Origin: Pedobacter duraquae
GTDB taxonomy: Bacteria; Bacteroidota; Bacteroidia; Sphingobacteriales; Sphingobacteriaceae
Length of the DNA: 64,000 nucleotides
Reading direction: 5' to 3'
NCBI RefSeq assembly: GCF_004362245.1
Contig: NZ_SNWM01000002.1
Coordinates: 1-64,000 of the forward strand
Each line of letters opens with the position of its first letter. The first letter of the stretch is position 1. Positions 25,778 to 34,791 of the stretch are shown here, piece after piece. The translations under genes and the position numbers were made by a program. A model generated the notes under the pieces. The model saw only the letters and a program-made list of their open reading frames with translations, searched no databases and had not been told where the DNA came from.

Positions 25778-27241
25778 TTAAAACTGTTTCATAATGATCA
25801 GGATAATACTGCGGAGGCTAACAAGAATTACAATTGCGCCTACAGCAACCATGATCGTTTTTACACTTATTTTATTTGATACCCGGGCGGCGATTGGCGC
25901 AGCGAGTGCACTGCCGATTACCAGGCCAAGCACGGCCTCCCAATTTGTCCAGTTGAGCATGGTGACAAAGGTTAGCGAACTCATCATGGCAATAAAAAAC
26001 CTGGTGATCTTTACTGTTCCCAGCGAAAACCTCGGACTCCTGCCTCCGGCAATTAGGCTCGACAAAACTATAGAGCCCCATCCACCGCCACCTACAGCAT
26101 CAATGAAGCCGCCGAACAGCCCCAACAGTCTGATCTTTTTAATCTTTTCCCTGGATTTCATTTTGCGGGTTTTAAAAGCTTTGGAAAGGATAACCCAACC
26201 GAGGATCAGCGTATAGATTGAAACCAGCACCTTGGTGTATGCATTGTAATGCTCCAGAGAAGACAATAGGTAGGCACCAAATACGGCGCCCAAAATACCT
26301 GGAACGATCAGCAGCCTGAAGAGCTTCCAGTTGATATTACCCATCCGGTAATGCATCCATCCGGCAATGCCGTTGCTTAAGATTTCCGAAAGATGCACCG
26401 CCATACTTGCAGCCGCAGGACCGATACCCATAGATAAAGAAAATGCTGTAGACGTAACACCATAAGACATCCCTATAGATCCATCAACCATAGCGAAGAT
26501 AAAGCCCCCGATCAGGAACCAGTAAAAAACAGGGTCAACCTCTGTGATGTAAACCCTGAACTCAGGTTCTTTAAACCAAAAAACAGTGAGGAGGATGCCG
26601 AGTGAAAAAACAATGCTGAGCCATACCAGCCATTTGAAATTCGGCTTATTATCTTTTTCAGGTACCGACTCTACCAAAACCGCCGTTGCTGCATTCAATT
26701 TAGCTACTTTGTTTTTAAAATCACCTTCAAGACTATTCCTTAATGCATTAAGTTGCTCCAGACTTGTTTCCAGTTCATCAGGCAAATATCCCTGAAGAAC
26801 TTCTTTAAGCCTTTTTGCCATTGTTGGTGATTGTCCGTTTGTTGATATTGCAATTTTAAGCTGACCTTTCTGTACTATCGATCCGAGATAAAAATCACAC
26901 AGCGCGGGTTGATCAGCCACGTTGACCAATAGCTTCAGTTGATGCGCATCGTTGCGAATCTGCCCATTCAGGGATGCATCATTTGTAGAGGCGATCACAA
27001 TATCAGCTGCAGCCAAATCGGCTGCTTCATATTGTTTTTGGAGCAAAGTAACAGCAGGGTATTGCGCTGCCAGTTGTGTAACTTCTTCCGAGATCTGCAC
27101 CGAAACAATGGTTATCCGGGAGGCAGGGCTATTCAAAAGCAGGGCACAAAGTTTTTCATGCCCAACAGCGCCCGCTCCGATCAGCACAGTATGCAGCTCC
27201 TCAAGTTTTAAAAATACGGGAAAAAGAGTATTGCTTTCCAA
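25778..27241 (-). CDS. Fusion of precorrin-2 dehydrogenase and TauE/SafE-type transporter
   Basis: A 487-residue two-part protein. Residues 1-190 are a CysG N-terminal/Met8-like domain (VLIGAGAVGHEKLCALLL; NVADQPALCDFYLGSIVQKGQLKIAISTNGQSPTMAKRLKE), which oxidises precorrin-2 for siroheme synthesis. Residues 205-487 hold about eight membrane segments of the TSUP (TauE/SafE) family, including GFIDAVGGGGWGSIV, which move sulfite, sulfonates or sulfate. One gene thus supplies a cofactor step and a transport step of the same pathway. It lies one to two bases from cysH and twelve from cobA. The direction of transport is not shown by sequence. Confidence 0.9.
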   Translation of the reverse strand: MESNTLFPVFLKLEELHTVLIGAGAVGHEKLCALLLNSPASRITIVSVQISEEVTQLAAQYPAVTLLQKQYEAADLAAADIVIASTNDASLNGQIRNDAHQLKLLVNVADQPALCDFYLGSIVQKGQLKIAISTNGQSPTMAKRLKEVLQGYLPDELETSLEQLNALRNSLEGDFKNKVAKLNAATAVLVESVPEKDNKPNFKWLVWLSIVFSLGILLTVFWFKEPEFRVYITEVDPVFYWFLIGGFIFAMVDGSIGMSYGVTSTAFSLSMGIGPAAASMAVHLSEILSNGIAGWMHYRMGNINWKLFRLLIVPGILGAVFGAYLLSSLEHYNAYTKVLVSIYTLILGWVILSKAFKTRKMKSREKIKKIRLLGLFGGFIDAVGGGGWGSIVLSSLIAGGRSPRFSLGTVKITRFFIAMMSSLTFVTMLNWTNWEAVLGLVIGSALAAPIAARVSNKISVKTIMVAVGAIVILVSLRSIILIIMKQF

Positions 27242-27253
27242 AGGGTTGTTGTG

Positions 27254-28039
27254 CTAAATTTCTTCTGCAATTATTTTATAGAATTCTCTGATTGGCTGGA
27301 ATGAAGGATGCAGGCTTACCACCTCGCCAAATACCAATACCGCAGGGGCCGCAATGTCATGCTCCAAAACAAGTTCTTCGATCGTATCTACAATGCCCAC
27401 TACAATTTTTTCGGCATCTGTAGAGCCACTTTGGATTACAGCAACAGGCAATTTCCGCTTCCCTTCATTTTGATAAAGCTTCACAATACGCTTAAGCTTG
27501 TGCAAGCCCATCAATACAACAACCGTTGCCTTAGAACGGACCGCCTCATATAAATCGTTGGAAATATCACCTGAAGCTGTTGTTCCGGTAACAACCCAAA
27601 AACTCTCGCTTAAACCCCGGTGTGTTACCGGAATTTGCTGCAATCCCGGGACGGAAATGGAGCTCGACAATCCAGGGATCGCTACCGCGGGTATGCTATA
27701 ATCCGCAGCGTAATTGAGCTCTTCATAGCCTCTGCCAAATACAAAGGGATCACCTCCCTTTAAACGCACAACGTGTCCATATGTTAATGCCGAACTCACC
27801 ATCAGCTGATTGATTTCTTCCTGCGTGTGTGAGTGTTGCCCTGATCTCTTACCAACACAAATTTTGAGGGCGTCGGGATTTGCATAATCCAGTATTTCAA
27901 CATTTACAAGTGCATCGTAGAGGATCACGTTGGCAGCGCGAATAGCTTTCACGCCTTTCATCGTTATTAAATCCGGATCTCCCGGCCCGGCACCAACAAG
28001 CGTGATGCGTGGTTCCACATGCGTATTTGTGTTTTTCAT
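27254..28039 (-). CDS. cobA: Uroporphyrinogen-III C-methyltransferase
   Basis: Methylates uroporphyrinogen III twice to give precorrin-2, the substrate of the dehydrogenase domain encoded next. The 261-residue SUMT carries the motifs TLVGAGPGDPDLITMKGVKAI, YDALVN, VRLKGGDPFVFGRGYEEL, and the SSSISVPGLQQIPVTHRG region. It is one base from the sulfite reductase gene upstream. With the neighbouring dehydrogenase domain it provides siroheme for sulfite reductase; a separate ferrochelatase is not visible here. Confidence 0.94.
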   Translation of the reverse strand: MKNTNTHVEPRITLVGAGPGDPDLITMKGVKAIRAANVILYDALVNVEILDYANPDALKICVGKRSGQHSHTQEEINQLMVSSALTYGHVVRLKGGDPFVFGRGYEELNYAADYSIPAVAIPGLSSSISVPGLQQIPVTHRGLSESFWVVTGTTASGDISNDLYEAVRSKATVVVLMGLHKLKRIVKLYQNEGKRKLPVAVIQSGSTDAEKIVVGIVDTIEELVLEHDIAAPAVLVFGEVVSLHPSFQPIREFYKIIAEEI

Positions 28040-28040
28040 A

Positions 28041-30122
28041 TTAAAACTGCGCCTCCCTTCTCGACTTCATAAGTTTATAAAATTTTGTTGCCTGGTCCAG
28101 GTAGGTGATTGCAAAGGTTTCCGAGGGTTCATTTTTGTTGATCGCCAAAACAAGTTCCGCGAAGGTATCACCAAGCTCCACCTCTCCCGTGGCCACAAAA
28201 TTGGCATCAAATTCTTTAATTACCCCTGATTGTGTACTGCAGTTCACGCCTTTATCCAACAGTAAAGCTTTTGCCGTATTGACTTGTACAGCGTAGGCAT
28301 GGTAAATCGCGTCAGACCAGGCGCCTGCAACCAATGCTGCTGTTGCCCAATCCAGCTTTTCTTTCCCTTCCAGAAGCAGCGTAGCAACCAGATCGATCAC
28401 CACACCGGCACATTCGCCCACTCCTATCGCTGTCTCGAAAGTCTCTTCATGGCCCCAATCAACATATTCCTCATCTTTCAATGCTGTTAAATCGCCCAAA
28501 GGCTTCAATAACTGATAGAAATAATCCTTTCCTTGTCTGTCGTAATACTGATGAAAGGATTCTCCTGAAACTGACACCCGTTGAAAATCGTTCAACAAGC
28601 TGCGCAATACGCCATCAGCCCTTTTTGTAGGCACCTTAACTACCCGTTCTGCCACGCGGCCTTCGCCGTTACCAACTGTGCCACCGCCAAGCATCACCTG
28701 AACTGCCGGCACTACTTTACCATTCGCTTTTACAGAACTTCCATGAAAACCGATATGTGCAAGTCCATGCTGCCCGCAGGAATTCATGCAGCCACTAATC
28801 TTTATTTTGATCTCCCTGTCGTGTATGAAGTCAGGATATTCATTGTAAATCACCTGCTCCAGTACTGCTGACAACGACATGCTATTAGAAATACCCAGGT
28901 TGCAGGTATCCGTTCCAGGGCACGTGGTAATATCAGCAACGCTGTCGAACCCGGGATCGGCGAGATTCAAAGCCTTTAACCGGGCATATAATGTAGGTAG
29001 CGCTTCTTTTCTCACATATTTGAGTAACAAGCCCTGATTTTGGGTAATTCTGATTTCATCAGCTACAAGTTCATGAATTGCTTCTACCAGCTCACGGGCC
29101 TGAAAAGTGCGGATATCACCTATGGTTACTTTAATATACACACCAAAAAACCCAGGTTGCTTCTGTTCAAAAACATTCGTTTCGCGCCATAGATCATAAC
29201 CTGGCAGCAGTTCCGATTCTTCAAAGGCAATTACAAGTGGCGGTTCTGGTTCCGCTACAGCCAGTCTGTCTATCACAAATGATTTTGACTTATTGGCTAC
29301 CCGTTCCTGAGCTACCAGTGCAAGAACTTCATCAAGTCCCAACTTTTGAACGAGGTACTTTAGTCGTGCTTTATTACGGTTATTCCTTTCACCATAGCGG
29401 TCAAACACACGCAATACGGATTCAGTATAGGGAATTACCTGATCTTCGGGTAGAAACTCCTGAACGGCACTGGCTAGAAAAGGCTGTGCGCCGAGTCCGC
29501 CGCCCAGCATAACCTTAAAGCCACGCTCCCCCGCATCATTTATTTTAGGAATAAAACCAAGGTCATGGATATAACTATAAGCGGTATCACGTTCTGTTGC
29601 TGAGAAAGAAATTTTAATCTTACGCCCCATCTCCTGACAAATTGGATTGCGGAGAAAATATTTAAACACTGCATGGGCATACGGCGATACATCAAAAGGC
29701 TCATCGGGATTTATCCCGGCGTCGGGAGAAGAAGTTACATTCCTAACCGTATTACCGCAGGCCTCCCTTAAAGTGATATCATCCCGCTCAAGCTCATCCC
29801 AAAGCTCTGGCGTTCTATCGAGGCTAACATAGTGGATCTGGATATCCTGCCTTGTTGTGAGATGTAAGTTACCGCTCCCATATTCATCAGCTACATCTGC
29901 AATGCGCAGCAACTGTTTAAAAGTCACTTTTCCGAAAGGCAGTTTGATACGTACCATCTGTACACCGGGCTGCCGCTGACCGTAAACACCTCTTGCCAAA
30001 CGCAGGCTTCTGAATTTCTCCTCATGAATCTCTCCCGCCCTAAAGGCACGTATTTTTTGTTCAAGATCTATAATATCTCTTTCTACAACAGGATTTTCCA
30101 GTTCAGTTCTAAAGCTTTGCAT
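28041..30122 (-). CDS. Siroheme sulfite (or nitrite) reductase with extra C-terminal domain
   Basis: A 693-residue NirA/Sir-type reductase, in context sulfite to sulfide. It has two ferredoxin-like half domains and two siroheme-binding half domains. The cluster/siroheme cysteines are in DITTCPGTDTCNLG and KISGCMNSCGQHG. The core ends near residue 560. The last ~130 residues (ETAIGVGECAGVVIDLVATLLLEGKEKLDWATAALVAGAWSDAIYHAYAV) are a helical HEPN-like addition not present in E. coli CysI. It is the first gene of the six-gene operon. A TATATTTG element (minus strand, 30158-30165) fits a -7 promoter box. Nitrite use cannot be excluded by motif alone. Confidence 0.9.
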   Translation of the reverse strand: MQSFRTELENPVVERDIIDLEQKIRAFRAGEIHEEKFRSLRLARGVYGQRQPGVQMVRIKLPFGKVTFKQLLRIADVADEYGSGNLHLTTRQDIQIHYVSLDRTPELWDELERDDITLREACGNTVRNVTSSPDAGINPDEPFDVSPYAHAVFKYFLRNPICQEMGRKIKISFSATERDTAYSYIHDLGFIPKINDAGERGFKVMLGGGLGAQPFLASAVQEFLPEDQVIPYTESVLRVFDRYGERNNRNKARLKYLVQKLGLDEVLALVAQERVANKSKSFVIDRLAVAEPEPPLVIAFEESELLPGYDLWRETNVFEQKQPGFFGVYIKVTIGDIRTFQARELVEAIHELVADEIRITQNQGLLLKYVRKEALPTLYARLKALNLADPGFDSVADITTCPGTDTCNLGISNSMSLSAVLEQVIYNEYPDFIHDREIKIKISGCMNSCGQHGLAHIGFHGSSVKANGKVVPAVQVMLGGGTVGNGEGRVAERVVKVPTKRADGVLRSLLNDFQRVSVSGESFHQYYDRQGKDYFYQLLKPLGDLTALKDEEYVDWGHEETFETAIGVGECAGVVIDLVATLLLEGKEKLDWATAALVAGAWSDAIYHAYAVQVNTAKALLLDKGVNCSTQSGVIKEFDANFVATGEVELGDTFAELVLAINKNEPSETFAITYLDQATKFYKLMKSRREAQF

Positions 30123-30184
30123 AATCTAAGAAATTGATTGTTTACTGTGGTTCTGGTCAAATATATACAAAGTACATGGTTTTA

Positions 30185-30212
30185 GTAGTCTTTTTAAGCA
30201 AAAAAAGACTAC
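30185..30212 (-). terminator. Hairpin at the end of proA
   Basis: GTAGTC-T(5) and A(7)-GACTAC arms form a stem that overlaps the proA stop codon, read on the minus strand. It probably separates proBA from the following sulfite reductase operon. Confidence 0.6.
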
Positions 30213-31453
30213 CGCACCTGCCCGTCTCCTCTGATTAACCACTTGTAGCTGGTGAGTTCTTCGAGTCCCATTGGCCCCCGGGCATGCAATTTCTGCGTGC
30301 TGATGCCTATTTCTGCACCTAAGCCAAACTGCCCTCCATCAGTAAAAGCAGTAGAGGCATTGGCATAAACTGCGGCAGCATCCACCGCTCTCAGAAAAAG
30401 GTCTACAGATCTTTGATCTTCCGAAATGATGGCTTCGCTATGCTTGGAACTAAACTGAGCGATATGGTCCAGGGCATGATGAATATCCTTTACCGTTTTA
30501 ACAGCTAATTTTAAGGACAAGAATTCCGTACCGAAATGTTCGGGTTCCGCTTTAAACAATAATTCAGCAGGATAATACGCGTTCAAAGCAGCGTAGCTCT
30601 GCTCATCAGCATATACAGTCACCCCTTGTGCTTTCAAAGGATTAAAAAGCTCGGGGAGGTCTGAAAGCCTGTCTTCTTGTATCAGGACACAATCCAAAGA
30701 ATTACAGACACTTACACGCCTCGTCTTGGCATTGCAGATAATGGCTTTGCCTTTAACCAGATCAGCAGACTTGTCAAAATAGGTATGAACGATCCCAGCT
30801 CCAGTCTCTATTACTGGTATTTTACTGTGCTCGCGAACATAGCTGATCAACTGTTGACTTCCTCTTGGGATGATCACATCAACAAATCCTGTAGCCTGCA
30901 GCAAAGCTGCTGTAGCTTCCCGTTCTGCAGGAAGCAGCGCTGCCGCCGAAGTACTAACACCGTAAGCTTGCAACACCTGATGAATGACTTTGATTAATGC
31001 CAGGTTGGAGTATTCGGCATCAGAACTACCTTTAAGCAACACGACGTTACCTGTTTTAAAGCAGAGTGCAAACACGTCGAGTGTTACATTCGGTCGGGAT
31101 TCATAGATTACACCAATCACGCCAATTGGCACCCTTATTTTCGACAATTGTAAACCATTAGGTAAAGTCCGCTCCACGAGCAAATTCCCTAATGGATGGG
31201 GTAGCTCTGAAACGCTCATTAAATCAGCGGCCATTCCCTGGATTCTTTCCGCACTGAGTTGTAGCCTGTCATATTTAGGATCGCTGGTATCCATACGATC
31301 CAAATCCAGCTGATTTTGCTGCAGGATAAATTCTGTTTGGCCCAATAGCTCAACAGCAAGCTCCTTCAAGATAAGGTCTATAGTTTCCTGATCAAGGTGA
31401 ATGATGGAACGTGTTGCCGCGAGTGCATTTTGAAAGTATTTTTGGTAGTCCAT
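30209..31453 (-). CDS. proA: Glutamate-5-semialdehyde dehydrogenase
   Basis: The second step of proline synthesis: NADPH reduction of gamma-glutamyl phosphate to glutamate 5-semialdehyde. The 414-residue protein has the [21 protein letters not shown] block, the catalytic-Cys region [19 protein letters not shown], and the C-terminal [36 protein letters not shown] signature. It starts one base after the proB stop, so the two form an operon. Length and motifs are normal. Confidence 0.96.
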   Translation of the reverse strand: MDYQKYFQNALAATRSIIHLDQETIDLILKELAVELLGQTEFILQQNQLDLDRMDTSDPKYDRLQLSAERIQGMAADLMSVSELPHPLGNLLVERTLPNGLQLSKIRVPIGVIGVIYESRPNVTLDVFALCFKTGNVVLLKGSSDAEYSNLALIKVIHQVLQAYGVSTSAAALLPAEREATAALLQATGFVDVIIPRGSQQLISYVREHSKIPVIETGAGIVHTYFDKSADLVKGKAIICNAKTRRVSVCNSLDCVLIQEDRLSDLPELFNPLKAQGVTVYADEQSYAALNAYYPAELLFKAEPEHFGTEFLSLKLAVKTVKDIHHALDHIAQFSSKHSEAIISEDQRSVDLFLRAVDAAAVYANASTAFTDGGQFGLGAEIGISTQKLHARGPMGLEELTSYKWLIRGDGQVR

Positions 31454-31454
31454 A

Positions 31455-32534
31455 TCAGGAAGTTTGATAAAAGTAATCGTAATGTACCAGTGGTTTTATT
31501 TTTTTCTGTCCGAGCAGCTCTATAGCCTTCTCGGAGGGATACTCCGCCAGCCCATAGCCAACCTTATGTCCCCGGGGATCAACAAGCCTGATGATATCTC
31601 CTTTTTTAAATGGGCTGATGATCCTGACTACGCCAACCAAAAGCAGGCTTGCGGCTTTATCAGCAGTAATGGCCTCTTTTGCCCCAATGTTAATTTCTAC
31701 CTCACCAGTTACCACACTCTCTGAACTGGCTATCCATTTCTTGATATTCGAGGCGCCCTTCCGTGGCATAAACTGAGTATGTGCAAGTTCCCCGTCAAAG
31801 AGACGTTTGAGTACATTGGCTGTCATACCATTAGCAATATGTACCGGAATACCCAATCTGGCAGTTTTTTGTGCCATTGCAGATTTAGTCACCATTCCCC
31901 CTCTTCCAAACTGCGATTTGGCGCTAGCTACAAAATCTATTTTGCCGAGCTGATCACCTGAGATCTTTTCGAGCAACAGCGATTCAGGATGTTCGGGATG
32001 ACCGGTATAGATACCCGCAACGTTGGATAAAATAATCAAAGCATCTGCATTCCACATGGCAGAAATTAAACCGGCAAGCTCGTCGTTATCTGTGAACATG
32101 AGTTCAGTAACAGACACCACATCATTCTCATTCACAATAGGAATCACGTTGTTACCAAGCAAGATTTGCAGACAGTTCTTAATATTTAAATAATGTACCC
32201 GATCGCGAAAGTCTTCTTTCGTTACCAGTACCTGCGCGCAGGTAATTTCTTGTTCAGCAAACAACTGCGCATAGGTATTGATCAACTTCACCTGACCAAC
32301 AGAAGCCAGTAGCTGGCGTGCTGCAACAACATCTTTCTTTTCTGAAATGCCGATCAGGCTACGTCCAAAAGCCACAGCACCTGAGGAAACCAGAATCACA
32401 TTTACCCCTGCTTTCTTCAATGCTGTTAATTCTCCGACCAAATGCTTCATACGCTCAAGATCTGGTAGCCCATCTGACTGGGTTAGTACGTTGGAACCTA
32501 TTTTTACAACAACATTTTGATACGAAAGCTTCAT
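31455..32534 (-). CDS. proB: Glutamate 5-kinase
   Basis: The first step of proline synthesis, phosphorylating glutamate to gamma-glutamyl phosphate. The 359-residue chain has an amino-acid-kinase domain ([50 protein letters not shown]) and a C-terminal PUA domain from about residue 270. It is probably feedback-inhibited by proline, as is usual for the family. It is divergent from the blaI gene, with about 150 bases between the starts. Confidence 0.95.
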   Translation of the reverse strand: MKLSYQNVVVKIGSNVLTQSDGLPDLERMKHLVGELTALKKAGVNVILVSSGAVAFGRSLIGISEKKDVVAARQLLASVGQVKLINTYAQLFAEQEITCAQVLVTKEDFRDRVHYLNIKNCLQILLGNNVIPIVNENDVVSVTELMFTDNDELAGLISAMWNADALIILSNVAGIYTGHPEHPESLLLEKISGDQLGKIDFVASAKSQFGRGGMVTKSAMAQKTARLGIPVHIANGMTANVLKRLFDGELAHTQFMPRKGASNIKKWIASSESVVTGEVEINIGAKEAITADKAASLLLVGVVRIISPFKKGDIIRLVDPRGHKVGYGLAEYPSEKAIELLGQKKIKPLVHYDYFYQTS

Positions 32535-32638
32535 TTTGCAAAATGCAAAAAATTATGCTCGCAATATAAATTAATTTTATAATTCTATATATCAATCAAT
32601 TACAAATAAATCTAATCAAAATAAAAGCCACCCTATTG

Positions 32639-32648
32639 TTCGTACGAA
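32639..32648. promoter_or_regulatory. Palindrome in the blaI promoter, likely autorepressor operator
   Basis: TTCGTACGAA is a perfect ten-base palindrome lying just upstream of the -7 element TACCTTTG at 32657-32664. A second short palindrome, TGTATTACA, sits at 32668-32676. Their position between promoter and start fits repression by the BlaI-type protein encoded next. Confidence 0.5.
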
Positions 32649-32687
32649 ATATTTCCTACCTTTGGTTTGTATTACATTACGCATAGC

Positions 32688-33059
32688 ATGAAAAATATTG
32701 AACCTACTAAAGCAGAATTAGAGATCCTCCAGGTTTTATGGAACTTTGGTCCATCTACAGTACGCCTTGTTAATGATAAATTAAATGAGCAACGCGAAGT
32801 AAACTATACCTCTACGCTGAAGCTGATGCAGATTATGACCGAAAAAGGGATCTTGAAACGCGACGAGAGTCAGATGAAACATATTTACCATGTTGCGGAA
32901 AAGGAATCTACCACTAAAGATTTCCTGTTAGAGAAATTTATTGATACGATGTATAACGGATCTGCAAGCAAGCTGATGATGCAGTTGATGGGTAATAGTA
33001 AAACCTCTAAAGAAGAATTACAGGCAATCAAAGATCTATTGAATAAAACAGAACAATAA
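32688..33059 (+). CDS. BlaI/MecI-family repressor
   Basis: A 123-residue winged-helix repressor of the BlaI/MecI/CopY family (PTKAELEILQVLWNFGPSTVRLVNDKLNEQREVNYTSTLKLMQIM at residues 4-50) with a C-terminal dimerisation helix. Such proteins are inactivated by cleavage when the partner M56 sensor is triggered. The internal ATG at 32688 matches family N-termini better than the frame start at 32667, which would put the start inside the promoter palindrome. The gene precedes its M56 sensor by 20 bases. Confidence 0.92.
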   Translation: MKNIEPTKAELEILQVLWNFGPSTVRLVNDKLNEQREVNYTSTLKLMQIMTEKGILKRDESQMKHIYHVAEKESTTKDFLLEKFIDTMYNGSASKLMMQLMGNSKTSKEELQAIKDLLNKTEQ

Positions 33060-33079
33060 CAACCAAAAAAATTACCGCT

Positions 33080-34759
33080 ATGGAACATGCACTCTTTGCT
33101 ACACTCCTTCACTCACTTTGGCTAGGTATCCTCTTGTCTTTTTGTACAGGTATGGTGATCATCTTCACCCGTAAATCAACTGCAGCGTTACGATATAATT
33201 TGCTGGTTGCGTTCCTGGGGCTTTTTTTGCTTGGGATAATTGGCTTGTTTTTTAGAGAACTAAGTGCGGCAAATCATATAGCTATTCAATTAAACAAGCC
33301 CATCCATCAACAAACGGTTGTTGCACCATCAGGCGGTTTAGGCGCTACCTATGCTGATTCAGACCTCTTACAAAAAGGCGGTAGCTTATTTCAGTTATTC
33401 AACAATTATGCCGCACAGATCGTAATGATCTGGTTCCTGATCATCTGTGCTAAAAGCATTCAACTGGTAATCGGGCTTCAGAGCATCAGTTACGTACGGA
33501 AAAACAAGGTGTATCCTGCGGGAAAATATTGGGAAGATCAACTTCAGGCACTATCGGAACGTCTGGAAATAACACGCAGCGTAACATTATTACAATCAGG
33601 AATAGCTAAAGTACCTGTTATCGTTGGTCACCTTAAACCGGTAATATTAATTCCTTTGGGTATGTTAAACGGTCTGTCAGGAAAAGAAATCGAAGCAATC
33701 CTTTGTCACGAGCTTGCCCATGTTAAGCGCCAGGATTATCTTGTTAACCTCTTACAAAGTTTCGCTGAGATTCTATTCTTCTTCAATCCTGCAGTACTTT
33801 GGATCTCAAAACTCATCCGTGAGGAACGTGAAAATTGCTGCGACGACCTGGCATTAGCCATCACCAGCAACAAAAATGAGTATATTCATGCATTGATTTC
33901 TTGTGAAGAGTTTGACAGTAGCAAACTCGGCTATGCCATGGCATTTGGGCGGAAACGCAACAATCTGATGGATCGTGTTTCGAGGATTGTATTTAATAAG
34001 AGCACCTCATTAAACCGCATGGAGAAACTAGTATTGGTTGCGTTGCTAGGCACTGGAATTTTTCTTGCCAGTGCTTTCAAGGCGAGCAATACATCAGCTC
34101 AGCAACACGTTGCTGCCAGCAAATTAGCTAGCGGTTTGCCAAAGCAAACAATCACCAATACCGATTCGATAACTAAAAGAGCATCTATTATTGCAGAGAA
34201 GCAACAAAAGATACTCGAGCTTCAGTCAGAAATAGAAAAATTGACACACCCAGAAGTCCCTGAACCTCCTTTAAACAGCAATATCAACACGAATATAAAT
34301 GATGTTCAAACAAACGGTGCTACCAACCCTATCCCGGTTATCGCCAGCGTAGCAGCTAAGGCAGTTGTTGCTAGCTCCGCTCCCGCTGCAATACCGCCAA
34401 CCCCGGTAACCCCTATAACTCCGGTAAACACGTATGACAACAATCCTAATTCCAGAGTTAACGAATCCAAAAACACCAACGTTACGACAACAACAACCAG
34501 ATCCATTACCGTAGATGGAGACCACGTGGAAAAAGATGAATTTAACGATCATGTCATGAAAAACATCATTGACGACCTGCTGAATAGTGGAATTATCAAA
34601 CAAACGAAAGCACTTTCTTACAAAATAAGTCCGACAGAACTCATCGTCAATGGCGTAAAACAGAACGACGAGTTGCACAAAATATTAAAAACCAGATATC
34701 TTAAGAAACCAGATCGCTCTATTCTCTACAATTTTGAGATTAGCTCTAAATCGAACTGA
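33080..34759 (+). CDS. BlaR1-like M56 metallopeptidase sensor
   Basis: A 559-residue membrane sensor-protease. About four hydrophobic segments surround a zinc peptidase domain with H-E-L-A-H at about residues 210-214 and a downstream EERENCCDD block carrying the third ligand. Residues from about 345 to the end form a long low-complexity extension (Asn/Thr/Pro/Ala-rich, with GDHVEKDEFNDHV and a C-terminal SYKISPTELIVNGVKQ). A penicillin-binding sensor domain like that of staphylococcal BlaR1 is absent, so the signal is probably not a beta-lactam. It likely cleaves the BlaI-type repressor encoded before it. Confidence 0.9.
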   Translation: MEHALFATLLHSLWLGILLSFCTGMVIIFTRKSTAALRYNLLVAFLGLFLLGIIGLFFRELSAANHIAIQLNKPIHQQTVVAPSGGLGATYADSDLLQKGGSLFQLFNNYAAQIVMIWFLIICAKSIQLVIGLQSISYVRKNKVYPAGKYWEDQLQALSERLEITRSVTLLQSGIAKVPVIVGHLKPVILIPLGMLNGLSGKEIEAILCHELAHVKRQDYLVNLLQSFAEILFFFNPAVLWISKLIREERENCCDDLALAITSNKNEYIHALISCEEFDSSKLGYAMAFGRKRNNLMDRVSRIVFNKSTSLNRMEKLVLVALLGTGIFLASAFKASNTSAQQHVAASKLASGLPKQTITNTDSITKRASIIAEKQQKILELQSEIEKLTHPEVPEPPLNSNINTNINDVQTNGATNPIPVIASVAAKAVVASSAPAAIPPTPVTPITPVNTYDNNPNSRVNESKNTNVTTTTTRSITVDGDHVEKDEFNDHVMKNIIDDLLNSGIIKQTKALSYKISPTELIVNGVKQNDELHKILKTRYLKKPDRSILYNFEISSKSN

Positions 34760-34791
34760 TAACCGGATCACTTAACACTTAAAACCTTATT

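Noticed and set aside
34271..34678. 135-codon minus-strand frame inside the M56 sensor gene
   Set aside because: Caused by the low-complexity Asn/Thr-rich tail of the sensor; Cys/Val/Gly-rich and not protein-like.
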